Source: Tubulanus polymorphus
Lineage: Eukaryota; Nemertea; Palaeonemertea; Tubulaniformes; Tubulanidae
Length of the DNA: 64,000 nucleotides
Reading direction: 5' to 3'
Assembly: GCF_964204645.1 (NCBI RefSeq)
Contig: NC_134033.1
Span: forward strand, 9,150,231-9,214,230
Part shown: positions 10,601 through 20,444 of the stretch, piece by piece
Layout: each line of letters opens with the position of its first letter
How positions within the stretch are numbered: position 1 is the first letter of the stretch
The notes under the pieces: model-generated
Seen by the model: the letters and a program-made list of their open reading frames with translations, nothing else
The model's database searches: none
What the model was told of the DNA's origin: nothing
Made by a program: the position numbers and the translations under genes

Positions 10601-13134
10601 TAATAAAGACTTGAATGAAGAAAGTTACCAAAAATATTGCGCTGATTTGACGAAGGTAGTAATAAAAAAGATTTTACCAAACTGGAGTAACTTCGATGTT
10701 TACATTGGTAAGTATCAACATCTATTCTAAGATCTAGAACCCCCGGCCTTCCTTTCAATTATTCATTGTGGCCAGCTCATAGGTATGGAACTCGATTCCC
10801 CAACCATCAAAGTAAATTAGCTAGTGTCTAGTCTAGTGTATAACTGAAGGGTAACTGACACATTTGACCAGTGGCCATGAAGTTCAAATGCTGATAAGAT
10901 GATAAATAGATGTGGTTTTACATAGAAATCAAGATTTTTATTGTCAGACATTTTAACTCATAAGTACTAAAGCCGCCTGGCCTATTACTTTTTAAGCTGT
11001 CTGACACCGCCCTGACACTTTTTAGCCTATTTGGGACTTAAATCCCAGTGGGCTTGTGTTCACTTTTTGTCTATCCGTCTGGAGACCACCCTCCCTCGGC
11101 AGAGATTCGAATCGCTGAGGTAAATTTTATGGAAGAACTATGAATGGGAAAACCCGAGCTAAAATGAAACAGGATATCTCATTGGCTGATGATGACATTA
11201 TCTAAGTTGCGCGTGTAGCTGTGAACTGGGTCTAGTGTGGTAGGGTTTCGTATCGTAGCAATTTCGATGCCATCAGGTTTGAAACCCTGCCGGGGAGGGT
11301 GTCGGAATGCAGTTATTTTGGGATGTTTTGAAGGCGTATCTATGGATTGTCTTCATATTTGGTTTATACATCCGGCTTATCTACCCAACTATTCATCTTC
11401 AACCCAAAATTGGCCTGATCAGAATCATAGTGGCCGACTGATAGCCAAAATTAGCACTTTTTATATATTTTTGAAGTTTTGGATGGAAATTTTTAAGACT
11501 CTTAGATCAATTATCTTGGTCTTTTACAATATTTGTATGAGATAAATCATAAGAAAAATTGGTGTCGATCAGCCTCAAGATGACCGTCCTGTGACCTATT
11601 TTGTGGCCAAAAATGTTGATTTTGGCCTGAATTCTGGGGCCTGTTGCTTCCTAATGGTTTGCTAATTTTCATTGATATTTGATGGGCATTTTATGAAAAC
11701 AGATCTTTAATACATCAGACAGGTATTTTCGATCAGCCAATTATCACTCAATTGGCGTCCATCATGGCATGAATTCCAAAGATCCCTGAAACGGGGTGAA
11801 ATCTGGGAATTCCTAAAATCTTTAGCTGATATGTTTTACAATCATCGTTTTTGCATAAATGAATTATTATGGTCGAAGACCATATAGGCATCGCAGCTAG
11901 TAAAAATCCTGCCGTTCACTGAACAACATCTGTAGTATCTCTACTGCCATGGATATAGTCCCATAATGCTGTACCGATATAGAACAGATAATCCCATAAA
12001 AGACTGTCTGTAACGCGTCGTTTGCCTATATCCATGATCCTAGATATGACTATTATAGCCTGTTTTATTTAGGTTCCCAAAGTTGTGATGCATTACGGAA
12101 AGTTTTGAGGCGCATAAAGGGCTTACCTGTCAGTGAATTGTTAAGATCGGTTTTACCCGATAATGAAATGTAATCCCCATCACTTTCCTCACACGTGCTC
12201 GCGCACTGATCCATTCCAAAGTAGTTCATAGAAACTGCGCAGTTCATGGTTCACACTGACTGGAAGAGGATTGGTTGATTATTGTCTCTGCAGGGCGGGT
12301 TCGTCGCTAGCCCGGATTTTATTGAAAGCACTACAAGTCTGGGATATATCTACGCAAACTGCGCCATTCCAAGATGCTGTACTCGCAGGGAGTTAGTAGT
12401 AGTAGGCTATAAAGCAATGCTGTATACACACAGCGAGACAAGTGGCCGCGTCCCGCAAGGCAGACAGGCCGACTCAGATTGGCTGACGAAAAGTAACTTG
12501 TTCGGCGCGTGCCGTAGTAGAAAAAAAAAGATGTATATGAGAAACGTAGGGTTTCCGTGAGCTCGTTCAAAATGTCCGTTATTGGGGAAACAATTGTTCA
12601 AGTGTGCATCGTTGCAAATACGAACACATCAGGTGTAAAGTCCAAGGGGAAGTGATGGGGATTTTTGGAGCCATTTCAATTTCATTCTAATGTTATCATG
12701 TACTCTTTGCCGTAATTAAAACTACTACGGTTCGCACGAACTTCATTCAAACACTGCCTATACACAGTTTCATTGGCTAACTGTTTTTTCTATAGCAAAC
12801 TTTATTCTTGTCAACTTACCTTACTATATAAACCCATGTAATTTTGTTAATGTTGTTCAGTTAAAATATAGACTTCAGCTTGACATCCAACTCTTCGCTC
12901 TCACTTCTTTGCCGTTAGTTGGTTTGGCCAACAACTCTGAAGATGGGATTTAGGTACAGTTAGGTTAATTCTTATATTAAAGAATTGTTCGTTAACCTTC
13001 TTTCTTACTCGGCAGGTCAAGGATATGAAATGACTAAATGTACATATGTATTGTGCGATTATCGCGAAGACGGAGTCACCCCATATTTCATTGTGTTCAA
13101 GGATCAAGTAGTCGAAACAAAGCATGTAAGTTGA
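1576..13134 (+). CDS. tpt1: Translationally controlled tumour protein (TCTP), five-exon host gene
   Basis: TCTP is a conserved cytosolic eukaryotic protein that binds calcium and tubulin and is linked to growth control and anti-apoptosis. The five exons join in frame to 179 codons, close to the usual ~172. Exon 1 supplies the short N-terminal strand, exon 2 the block ending Y-E-V-E-G-K, and exon 3 the first family signature, seen as IGANASAEGG. Exon 4 is the charged helical hairpin, and exon 5 has the C-terminal signature with DYREDGVTPYFI. All introns are GT/AG; intron phases are 1, 0, 0 and 1. The intron of about 5.6 kb after exon 1 and the other introns hold many transposons. The usual Gly-Glu of signature 2 is Gly-Gln here, at the exon 4/5 junction. 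The final base run of the ORF forms a perfect GTAAGT donor (13126-13131), so the last residues could differ if a further exon is used. Confidence 0.95.
1604..1917. other. Start of TCTP intron 1, unannotated sequence
   Basis: No coding or repeat structure recognised before the target duplication at 1910-1917. Confidence 0.4.
1918..3144. mobile_element. Outer TIR element with 8 bp target duplication
   Basis: The ends are inverted copies of a sequence with core CATCCTTATTACCGAGATGA. GATAGTAT flanks it at 1910-1917 and 3145-3152. The interior is a long near-palindrome: 2733-2900 pairs with about 2985-3140, with repeated CCGAGATGA blocks. It has no coding capacity. The left arm is interrupted by the hAT-like element at 1945-2732. 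An 8 bp duplication is compatible with a hAT-type transposase, but the TIR was not matched to a named family. Confidence 0.75.
1945..2732. mobile_element. hAT-like foldback MITE, copy 1
   Basis: Starts CACAGGGGTTTGG and ends with its inverse; the arms extend about 280 bp each (1945-2225 and 2468-2732). The 8 bp duplication GATGACAT (1937-1944 and 2733-2740) is exact. The TIR start and the 8 bp duplication fit the hAT superfamily. It has no transposase. It is inserted into the left arm of the element at 1918-3144, so it is younger than that element. Confidence 0.85.
3157..3497. mobile_element. hAT-like MITE, copy 2
   Basis: Same TIR family as the element at 1945-2732 (CACAGGGGCTTG and inverse) and a shared body for about 200 bp. 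The 8 bp duplication GTATAAGC lies at 3149-3156 and 3498-3505. The duplication overlaps the right target duplication of the outer element (3145-3152), which orders the two insertions. Confidence 0.85.
3506..4002. other. Intron 1 sequence, nothing recognised
   Basis: No ORF, inverted repeat or splice-bounded block that could be supported. Confidence 0.3.
4003..5250 (+). repeat. 1.2 kb interspersed repeat, copy 1
   Basis: Begins near GGCTATTGCGTTCACTTTTC and ends near GTGTCCCTGAACCCC. The left half is unique. The right half is a degenerate tandem array of units of about 150 bp that carry TTGGTACCTAGGCATATTTT, GATTGTGGTGAGTTTCAAGG and CACCAGGGGGCGTTGAATA. The same order is seen at 5880-7120, 11040-11760 and 46540-47370, all in plus orientation. 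No protein or clear TIR was found, so the class is unknown. Confidence 0.8.
4990..5154. mobile_element. 165 bp MITE with 16 bp perfect TIR
   Basis: TIR CAGTGTTTTCAATAAG and its exact inverse. ATATG is duplicated at 4985-4989 and 5155-5159. The uninterrupted site is visible in other repeat units as GTATATGGTCACC, which confirms the boundaries. It is inserted in copy 1 of the 1.2 kb repeat. The TIR looks hAT-like, but the duplication seen is only 5 bp. Confidence 0.8.
5251..5879. other. Intron 1 sequence, nothing recognised
   Basis: Open frames of 80-113 codons occur here, but they overlap each other, lack splice or start context and show no recognisable domain, so they are treated as chance. 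Confidence 0.3.
5880..7120 (+). repeat. 1.2 kb interspersed repeat, copy 2
   Basis: Near full-length copy aligned with 4003-5250 but without the 165 bp MITE. It has four to five of the ~150 bp sub-units, each with GATTGTGGTGA and CACCAGGGGGCGTTG-type blocks. Confidence 0.8.
7205..7275 (+). CDS. tpt1: TCTP exon 2
   Basis: Preceded by a pyrimidine tract and ACAG, followed by GTATG. It completes the split glycine and encodes 23 residues with E-I-F-S-D-S and ends E-V-E-G-K at phase 0, as in the family. Confidence 0.93.
7276..7840. other. TCTP intron 2
   Basis: Bounded by GTATG and TTTCAG. No repeat or gene recognised inside. Confidence 0.7.
7841..8020 (+). CDS. tpt1: TCTP exon 3
   Basis: Acceptor TTTCAG and donor GTTTGT flank exactly 60 codons. 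It holds signature 1 (IGANASAEGG), the acidic flexible loop, and the start of the helical domain (D-Y-K-A-Y-L-K). Confidence 0.95.
8088..9120. mobile_element. 1.03 kb hAT-like non-autonomous element in TCTP intron 3
   Basis: TIR CAGTGCTTCATCTAGC and exact inverse at the other end. ACAGTC is repeated at 8082-8087 and 9121-9126. It has no transposase ORF. The interior at about 8338-8510 resembles the interior of the TTA-flanked MITE at 41590-42157, although the two elements have different ends. Confidence 0.75.
9779..9918. mobile_element. 140 bp MITE
   Basis: Perfect 19 bp TIR, CTCGCGTAATGCTGAAAAA and inverse. The outer flanks also show weaker inverted similarity. It has no coding capacity and lies in TCTP intron 3. 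Confidence 0.75.
9919..10565. other. End of TCTP intron 3, nothing recognised
   Basis: Ends with a pyrimidine-rich tract and TTCTCAG acceptor. No other feature. Confidence 0.5.
10566..10707 (+). CDS. tpt1: TCTP exon 4
   Basis: Acceptor TTCTCAG, donor GTAAGT. It has 47 codons plus one base and encodes the lysine- and glutamate-rich helical hairpin ending W-S-N-F-D-V-Y-I with a split glycine. Confidence 0.93.
11040..11760 (+). repeat. 1.2 kb interspersed repeat, copy 3, diverged and interrupted
   Basis: Resembles the left half of the copies at 4003 and 5880 (GTCTATCCGTCTGGAGAC, CAGTTATTTTGGGA, the block with TTTTTGAAGTTTT) but is diverged and lacks the tandem sub-units. An insert of about 220 bp sits at about 11088-11310. 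Its ends are imperfect inverted copies (ACCCTCCCTCGGCAG against CTGCCGGGGAGGGT). Confidence 0.65.
11761..13015. other. End of TCTP intron 4, nothing recognised
   Basis: Several overlapping ORFs of 60-92 codons on both strands at 12282-12601 have no recognisable domain and overlap each other; treated as noise. Confidence 0.4.
13016..13134 (+). CDS. tpt1: TCTP exon 5
   Basis: Acceptor CGGCAG. It encodes the conserved C-terminal strand region including D-Y-R-E-D-G-V-T-P-Y and ends with TGA at 13132-13134. The bases just before the stop, GTAAGT at 13126-13131, form a consensus donor. Either the stop here is used or the exon ends at 13125 and splices to a short terminal exon that was not found. 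Confidence 0.9.
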
Positions 13135-13732
13135 AGCTTAAATGAAGTTATATTTCCAAAGGAAGAGCCACGATTACACAAAGACAATTTGACCTTGCCC
13201 AGTTGGGCCAAATAGGCATGGATCAGGCCGGGTCAAATATGGCTTGGTATATGGGTTAGTTAACTATTGAATGAGATCATGATTAGCATTTTGACTAAGC
13301 GCGACTTGGTCTTAACCCTTACAATACCACTACCGTATAGCATGCGGTACAAATTGACAATTGTATGTGATATGGTATCACTTAACCCTTCTTCTAGAAG
13401 GGCATATCTATCAGTATCAGCCGGTGCTGCCATCTGCATAAAATCCAAGTTGGCAACAGCCAGGAAAAAACAATTAGGCTGGATGAAACGGTTCAGCAGC
13501 TCGTATGTGATGCTGACAGATATGCTGGTGACTTGGAATTTGGTAGTGACAACGAATATGACAGCAGCAGTTCAGATGATGAGACTTAGTCAGAAAATAG
13601 GTTTATAGTGCCGGCTATGATTATGATGATGAAAATGAAATCAGTGACAATTTTTTTAGACCCTGTTGATACAGTTGTCATGACAACGGACACCAATAAC
13701 AAAAATGAAGAACCAGAAACTCTCCATCCTCA
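13135..13732. other. Downstream of TCTP, possible 3' UTR then unannotated
   Basis: No second gene recognised. AATAAA occurs at about 13908, so the 3' UTR could extend that far. A 113-codon frame at 13267-13608 is low-complexity and faces an antisense frame; not supported. Confidence 0.3.
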
Positions 13733-14240
13733 AGGTCACATATATCCAAATAATTTGTCTTATTTGTAAGCCCAATGGTTATCAACACCATGGTATACAA
13801 TGTATCAGTGTCAAATACATAGGTAACAATTTTCTGAGGCCTGAAATTATACCCCAATGAAACCCCTTACATCCGGCCTTCCGACATATCATGGTAAATG
13901 AGTGGAAAAATAAATTTTTTAGTTCTATTGCTTTGAAATTTTTACTACATAAAGTAAGGATATATGGCATACAATTTCAGGTGGAATTGAATAGATCAGT
14001 GCATTTTGCTGAGAGACAGAGCAGTTTATCTGAAACTTTATCGTGAATTTTTTTCATGGCGGCCATCTTGGAGTACGTGACCTTGACCTCAAGTTGACTT
14101 ATATCCAAATTATTTATGTCTACATTGTTGGCCACAAAGTTATCAACAACATGCTATATAAATTTTCTGTGTCAGATACCTTGGTAACTATTCTATGAAG
14201 ATTTAAATATACCCCTATAAACCCCTAAATTCCCTCCGGT
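13733..14240 (+). repeat. Tandem pair of ~150 bp repeats
   Basis: Sequence around 13735-13900 (TATATCCAAATAATTTGTC, GGTTATCAACACCATGGTAT, ACATAGGTAACAATTTTCTG) recurs diverged at about 14100-14240 in the same orientation, about 365 bp apart. It resembles one unit of a degenerate repeat; no coding. Confidence 0.5.
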
Positions 14241-15388
14241 ACAGCAGTGGAGACACTATGTGGTATTGAAAGGGTTAAACTAAACCTATATACTAGTAAA
14301 AATGTTATATTTTTGGTTAACACTGAACCTGAATTAACCTGCCCCTATTATGTCATCATCTGCAGCACCATCTACATTGGTATCAGATGAACTACGCAAT
14401 GTGAAAATGCCTTCAAATTGAACATTTGCAATCGTTAATATTTCAGTAATCCATCGCTAATTAGTTAATTTTAGGCTACACATGATCTTTAAGACAATTA
14501 ATAGGAAAAAGCCTGTCAAGCATGAATTTCTTAGCTCCGCTGTGACCAAAGGTCAGCAAAGCTGATGGGTTAGGGATGAGTCGTCATCTTCTGTCCGTCA
14601 ATTTCCATTTTAAATTACTACTAGTCCTAAGTTAAATTGGGTCATTACCAAAATTGGAATTCCATGGGTGCATTTAAATATGTTCCATGACATCCCTCAC
14701 TTGCAACACGCTTCATTTTGGTTTACCTTTGTCAGCAGTATGAAGTTGGCATTGAGCCAATTCATGCAAAATCGCGGTACGTTTTTTTATGTGAGCACTT
14801 TTTTTATTGGTTCTCGGGTGAAACGACGTATAATCGATGCGATTGAAGACATGGCAAACCTCCATCGATGAAAAACTGTTTTTGGCAGGAAAATTCTTTC
14901 CTCTTGCGTATAAAATTACAATGACCTCGATTGGGGGCATCGTCTCTACGAGCAATATGATTGGCTGTTTTTGGGATATACGGGGAATTCTGGCGTTACT
15001 AAAATAATTATAGGAAAGCCATGAATAGCGAACGTTTCATCATTGGACTAGGTGCCGTAGGCTATATCCGAATATTAAATGCTCATTGCTGGTGAGAATA
15101 CGATTATTTCACATATTGCCATAGGTATTGTTTCATTTTAAATACGCGGTGATTGTGTTGATTGAGATAGGAGTGAAGCGAATGTTCACTACACAAGGCC
15201 TCCACGTGCGAAGGAGTGCTAAACACACAAACATACGCTCATACATATGGAAGACCTCAGACGACATACGAGATATGAGATATAACATACGAGATATGAG
15301 ATGCAACATACGAGATACGACATATGACATACGAGATACGACTTATTTACAGTACGGGTGTCCGTCCGCTAGCGCCACCGCAGTGTAT

Positions 15389-16831
15389 ATATTTCACGTG
15401 CGCAGGCAGTGGCGTATACATTAACTATGAATCTCAATATGCGAAAAACGTTTCATTTGAAAATAAAAATATTTAAAAATATTCGATCAACCACTCCCGG
15501 GGACCGGTTTCTCGCTGTGACGTCAGTGGGCCACTCTTAGTGTGAGACACCGATGGTCCGGTGATTCGAGTTGGCTCCAAATACGGGGCTAACAGCCCCT
15601 AAATCCACCAAAAAACGCCTCAAATTCCATTTTTGAGTGTACAAAAATCCCTCAAAAAGAGTTTGCCATGGCCCTTCAAATTGGTGGTCATTAAGAATTG
15701 CGCCTAGTCAAGGGTTTAAACTTCGCGTTCGATCGAGGGTTTTCGATGAAGAATGAAAGATGTATGTATATTACGAATGCCGATGACCAAAGAGTCTTAA
15801 AAAAGTCCGACACACGCGGAATCTGTTTAGTGTACCGGTACTATGATTTCAACAAATGAATTGAAACATGGACATGAATTAAAAATACTAAAGATATCAT
15901 AAATTTATTGAATGAATTATTCATTAAATATCAGAATGGAGTTCCATTGTATCACTCTCAGCTCCTGGCCCTAGTCCAGCTGATTTCGTTTATCACGACG
16001 TTTTTTGCGACGGGTGCAAACACACCATATGAGCAACATTCCGGTGTTCCGCTAATTCCCTGTCTAAAGAAATGTTACTTGATATTTCCATGGATCTCTT
16101 ATCTTTACAAATGTAAGAGCTGTTGTGTTTTGCTGAAGACTTATTTATGTGGTTCCTGTACTTTTGTCAATAAACAGTTTTAAAACTGGCCATGATAATT
16201 GATAAGAATGATCTTAAATTGGATTCTCCGATTATGAAAGTTATTCAGATTCAGCCATTGGCCCTTTTCATGAAAGATGTCAGAAAAGAAAGATAGCCAA
16301 AAAGCCCTCAGAATACACAAGTACCTAAATTGAACAAATTTTCAGGGGAGGACCCCAAACTATGGCTTCAGAAAGACAGTGCCGCATACTGCCCTGACAG
16401 TTAGCGAAAACTGGCCAGTCTCGACTCTCAACGGCTGGTCTAGTGGACTCACCAGTCTTCCCCGGTAGCCCGATAGGGATGGAATTTAGCTGGGGATTTC
16501 AAACCTTGAGAGAGAGCACGGGAGTTCTTAATCTGGATACCAGGGCGATGTACGGGTTCCCGGGTTGTTTGGGATTCAAGAACTCAGGCAGGGGTGTCAA
16601 ACAGCGGAGGAGGGGTACAAGGGGGCGGGATTTCCGGCTGCGGGTTTTTTTTTTAGAATTTTGATTTCTGATGCAGAAAAGCCGGCGGTTACAGCGGGCG
16701 GTGAACAGTAGTTATTTTTTCTGCAGGCATCGAGTAACCGGAACCCCGGCTCCTGAACACCAGGCCGTTTTCAGACCAAAGGAAGACAAGAAATAGCATA
16801 ATATTATGAACTTGAACAGTTTGATATCTTT
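15389..16831. other. Interior of the 3.1 kb element, no recognised gene
   Basis: A 91-codon frame at 15908-16183 with hydrophobic and cysteine-rich parts, and a GC-rich stretch at 16380-16660, could not be assigned. They may be captured host sequence. Confidence 0.3.
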
Positions 16832-17983
16832 TTTGACGCCTTATAAAACGTTACCATTATGAAACCTAAACAATGTTAACCATTCAGCGTCATTTTACAA
16901 ACGACAGCCGTAAATCGATGTGCAAAACGTCACAGGTCTATGTGTACACAAACAAGCTATCTGGCAAAATATTATTGACTTAGATGTAGAATGGCTTCCT
17001 GTGATTATATAATGACCTATATTTGACATGGAAATGTTATATTGCATTGAATATCATTAGAAGACGTATCGTAATAGTAAAGGATGTATGATTATATCAG
17101 AAGCGGCAGGCATAAATAGAAATGATAAGTAAATCGGATTATTCGGTTAAATGGCGGATGTATACACGATGCGGAAGTCTGATATAAAAGTCAGACCCTG
17201 ACGTGGGCATGCCGGTGGAATGACGAAGCTATCTACGATGTGTGTAGGGCCGGCGTGAATTTCATCAGCGGCTACAAGCGGTTGATATGAAAATGTGTAA
17301 ACATATAATTTCAATATTCAAACGTTTTAGAAAATATGTTTGATATTAGGAGTATGCAGGTTTCGTGAGATTAGCAATTTATAATAGCATAGCTGTCATA
17401 TACGGCTCCGCGTCCTCTGATGGCATGTGTATTAGGTGACAATTCAATTCAATTCTTTATTGATCCTTATTACATTGAAATTCCAGGATAAAATTCCCAA
17501 ATTCAATAAATACAAATTTTAAAATAAATTAATACAACATACATGACACACGGGTAATTCATACAGAACAACATAAGCATGTTATTTTAAATGACAATGT
17601 CTACTTCAACCCACCCAGACTCAAGACTCTAGGATATCGAGTGACAGCCGAACCCGTGGCCCGAGGACTGGGCCGGCTGGCTAGGCCACACGATATGCTC
17701 GAAGTCATGATGAAGCAGACATCAGAAGAGCTCTTTCTACAACCATGGAGGCAATGAAGTTGCAGACCAGCTTAGAGGCATAAGTAAATGAAGTCGGTCG
17801 CAAGTTCGCGATCAATTATTGAGAATTTTCAATAAAAAAATTACTAGTAGAGTCGAAGACCTTTATCATCTACCCAATCGCCAAATCTCATCATTCCCCA
17901 AATTTCTTAAAACTTCGATTTCAAATTTGCAATTCCACATTAGCTTAGCCCAGAAATTCTACTTTTTTTTCGCAGGCGTCAAA
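16832..17983. mobile_element. ~1.1 kb short-TIR element, copy 1
   Basis: Begins TTTGACGCCTTATAAAACG and ends CGCAGGCGTCAAA, a 10 bp inverted end. It is almost collinear with 25719-26814 inside the Polinton. It contains an AATTCAATTCTTTATTGATC stretch, and no ORF was found. Target duplication is unclear because the flanks are T/A runs. Confidence 0.8.
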
Positions 17984-18951
17984 TAATTTTCTTGTTAGTT
18001 TTGTGATTCGAAAAACTTTTCGTTGCCCGCGGGAGAGGAACGGCCGGCGCGCCTAGTCCAGGGTGTTCACAGTATGGCCTAATATCGTTGTGTCCGGTCC
18101 AGGTGTCCATTATCCAAAGGAAATCTATTTCTGGTTTGAATAAAATGTTGACTATGTTGGTTTTCATATAATTGACGGTGACTGTACGCGTCAACATGTT
18201 AAACGATTTATATGCAGTAAATATTGAAAAAACATACACTGCGGTGGCGCTAGCGGAGGGACACCCGTACTGTAAATAAGTCGTATGTCATATGTCGTAT
18301 CTCGTATGTTGCATCTCATATCTCGTATGTTATATCTCGTATGTCGTCTGAGGTCTTCCATACATACAGACTACTATATGGTGATGCTGTAACGCTGATT
18401 GGCGCGTGCGCATTTGGTCCGTGCGCAACAGGCTAAATAATCATCATAGCAGAAAATGAGTGCTATGTTTTTCTGTTAGATAGAATTGTAGTAATTCTAA
18501 GCAGCAAACTATAGGTATAGATCAACTCTGAATATTGTAGTGGTGAATTCCAGGATTTAAAACGATCGAATACTACGCCCGGTGTTTTAGCTTCCGCGGC
18601 CATACATTGGAAGAGGTTTCGTTTCCAAGACTCAATATTCAGCCACCCTCTGATATGTCACATCATATGAATTTTATTTGAATATTTTTTCATATTGTGA
18701 AAAATAATTTTTTGAAAATATAAAATAGTTTCCCTGCCGCGCCTACCTGTACCCTACGAAATTTTGGAGGTAGACCATAAACAAATGTTTATCTTTGGTC
18801 TTATTTGACTACAAAATAATTCTTTAAGAAAAATGAAATACAATATAGACTTCTAGAACTTTGAAGAATTAAAAGATTTTTCAAGCAATGCCCTTACTCC
18901 AAACAACCTCTAGCTTTCAAGGTAAACCACACTTTGCCCATGGGCAATTTA

Positions 18952-20233
18952 TTTTAAACAAGTACTGACTTTATTAGTTATTGGTGGAAAGAGAAAAAAT
19001 AGCCTACCCATCGAGCCATAGCTTTCATTAAGAGTCTAGAACCAGATATCTTAAAGCATAACTGATTCTAATGATATTCTACAATTTGTATCATTTCAGT
19101 GAACAGAACTATCATCTACAGCCGTAGCAAACACGCTTATGATTTGAAAATTGCCATCTTACAGCATCCTGTCAACTGGCAGTCAAATTTTCATGGAACT
19201 GTTTGCATCAAATTTTGTGAAGCGCCAATATGCAATTTTATTAGTTTGCTTTTTTCATTAAGAATCTTCCAAGGTTTTGAAAAAGAAATTTTATTTCACT
19301 CAGGATCAGTCAGGCAAACATGGGATTGTCTACCACACACAATACATACAAAATCAATTGAAAATGTTGGCTTCTTAACATGGTGAAGTGTAGTGCAACC
19401 AATGAAATGATAAGCGTCTCTTCTTCCTCATTTAAATTATTGTTATTACAAAGTACTATGGTGCGTAAAAATTCCTCATTATTAAATAAATTAATGAATA
19501 CTTGAATGTATGATCATTCAATGTACTTTAAATGTTGTGTTTTGTGGTCATCATTTTTGTGGGGTTATTCTTTCGTTCAGGCACATAACCTCAGGGATTC
19601 TATACTACTGAATCACATTGTCTGATTTTGTAAGCTAGTCTTTATTGTAGTTCAGAAAAAAACCGGTGTTACCACTAGCCACAACCTTTTTTAGCAAAGC
19701 TATTTTCAGTCCTATTCTCGAAGAATGGTCGACGTCGGAAATCCGGAACAGAGCGAAAGAGTAAAGAGCAAACTATCAGTTTGGAATACCAAAACTGGAC
19801 TGACTTTATTTTTACACATAGCTATTTATATAACACAGATTCAGACAGGTTGAGACATGGAAAATGATGCAAAAACAAAGGTAGTAGTGACATGACAGTG
19901 AGACAAACAACAATTAACACATTCTGACACAGACAAACAGTCTCAGAGGACAATGAGTAATAAGATGGAGAAATAAAACAATAAAGAAATACGAAATATA
20001 GATGAAATATGTATAACAATTATCAGTGATATTTAGTGTTGTTAAACTTTCACATGAATTACATTAATGGGAGAAACTTATTACATGTACATAGCATGAA
20101 AAAGTTTTTGTTGACGTCTATGACACCAATGCCAGTAAAATGGATCGATGGTCCGTAATCAAGAAAAGATCCAATGCTTTACTACGCGAATGGAGAGAAT
20201 TTTAAATGACTTGGTTTCCAGATGAAAGGCCTT
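18952..20233. other. Intergenic, nothing recognised
   Basis: Frames at 19099-19386 (+) and 19822-20019 (-) have no recognisable domain. Confidence 0.3.
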
Positions 20234-20351
20234 AAGGCTGGCTTATGTCGACAAGCAATGCGACGCCTACCGACGCAACTGGGTTTATCGCCGATTAGCG
20301 GTCTACGAGAGGCCGCCAGTTGCTGCTCTATCGGTTCGACATAAGTCGGCT
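20234..20351. mobile_element. Left part of a PIF/Harbinger-like element
   Basis: AAGGCTGGCTTATGTCG followed by a GCGACGCCTACCGACGCAAC block is the inverse of 39640-39693. The Polinton was inserted at 20352, so this is the left end of the element continued at 38325. Confidence 0.65.
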
Positions 20352-20444
20352 AGTAATTGGAAGATGTGGGTTTCATACCAGAGTACTAGAGTACTAAACA
20401 CCACTCATCACCACAAGTAATTTTTTTTCCTAATAAATGGGAGA
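20352..20444 (+). repeat. Left TIR of the Polinton
   Basis: 93 bp identical to the inverse of 38232-38324. It includes a doubled AGTACT motif, an ATTTTTTTT run, CCTAATAAATG and the first eight coding bases of the DNA polymerase gene. Confidence 0.97.
20418..20439 (+). promoter_or_regulatory. TIR-borne start motif (T run plus ATAAATG)
   Basis: ATTTTTTTT, a short gap, then TAATAAATG whose ATG is the polymerase start. The inverse copy serves the gene at the right end. The same arrangement precedes nearly all other genes in the element. It resembles the poxvirus late promoter core TAAATG; function is inferred. Confidence 0.5.

Larger units (their letters stand above)
15248..18358. mobile_element. 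3.1 kb TIR element with minisatellite-bearing ends
   Basis: Inverted ends of ~139 bp (15250-15388) and ~125 bp (18234-18358) that differ only by two 7 bp units of an ACATACGAGATA-type array inside the TIR, plus single bases. The 8 bp CATACATA lies at 15240-15247 and 18359-18366. Copy B of the surrounding repeat lacks the insert, confirming a transposition event. No transposase was found in 15389-16831. A secondary 1.15 kb element is nested at 16832-17983. Confidence 0.8.
14713..18951 (+). repeat. ~1.1 kb repeat family, copy A, split by a 3.1 kb insertion
   Basis: 14713-15239 and 18367-18951 together align in order with 40693-42442 (copy B), for example TTGGCATTGAGCCAATTCAT, TCATTGGACTAGGTGCCGTA, GAATATTGTAGTGGTGAATT and CTTTCAAGGTAAACCACACT. 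The alignment skips 15240-18366 here and 41590-42157 in copy B. No protein was recognised. Copies A and B are direct and flank the Polinton about 26 kb apart. Confidence 0.8.

Noticed and set aside
12282-12601. Cluster of ORFs on both strands.
   Set aside because: Mutually overlapping frames in intron 4, typical of chance.
13267-13608. 113-codon ORF after TCTP.
   Set aside because: It has an equally open antisense frame, no domain, and lies in repeat-like sequence.
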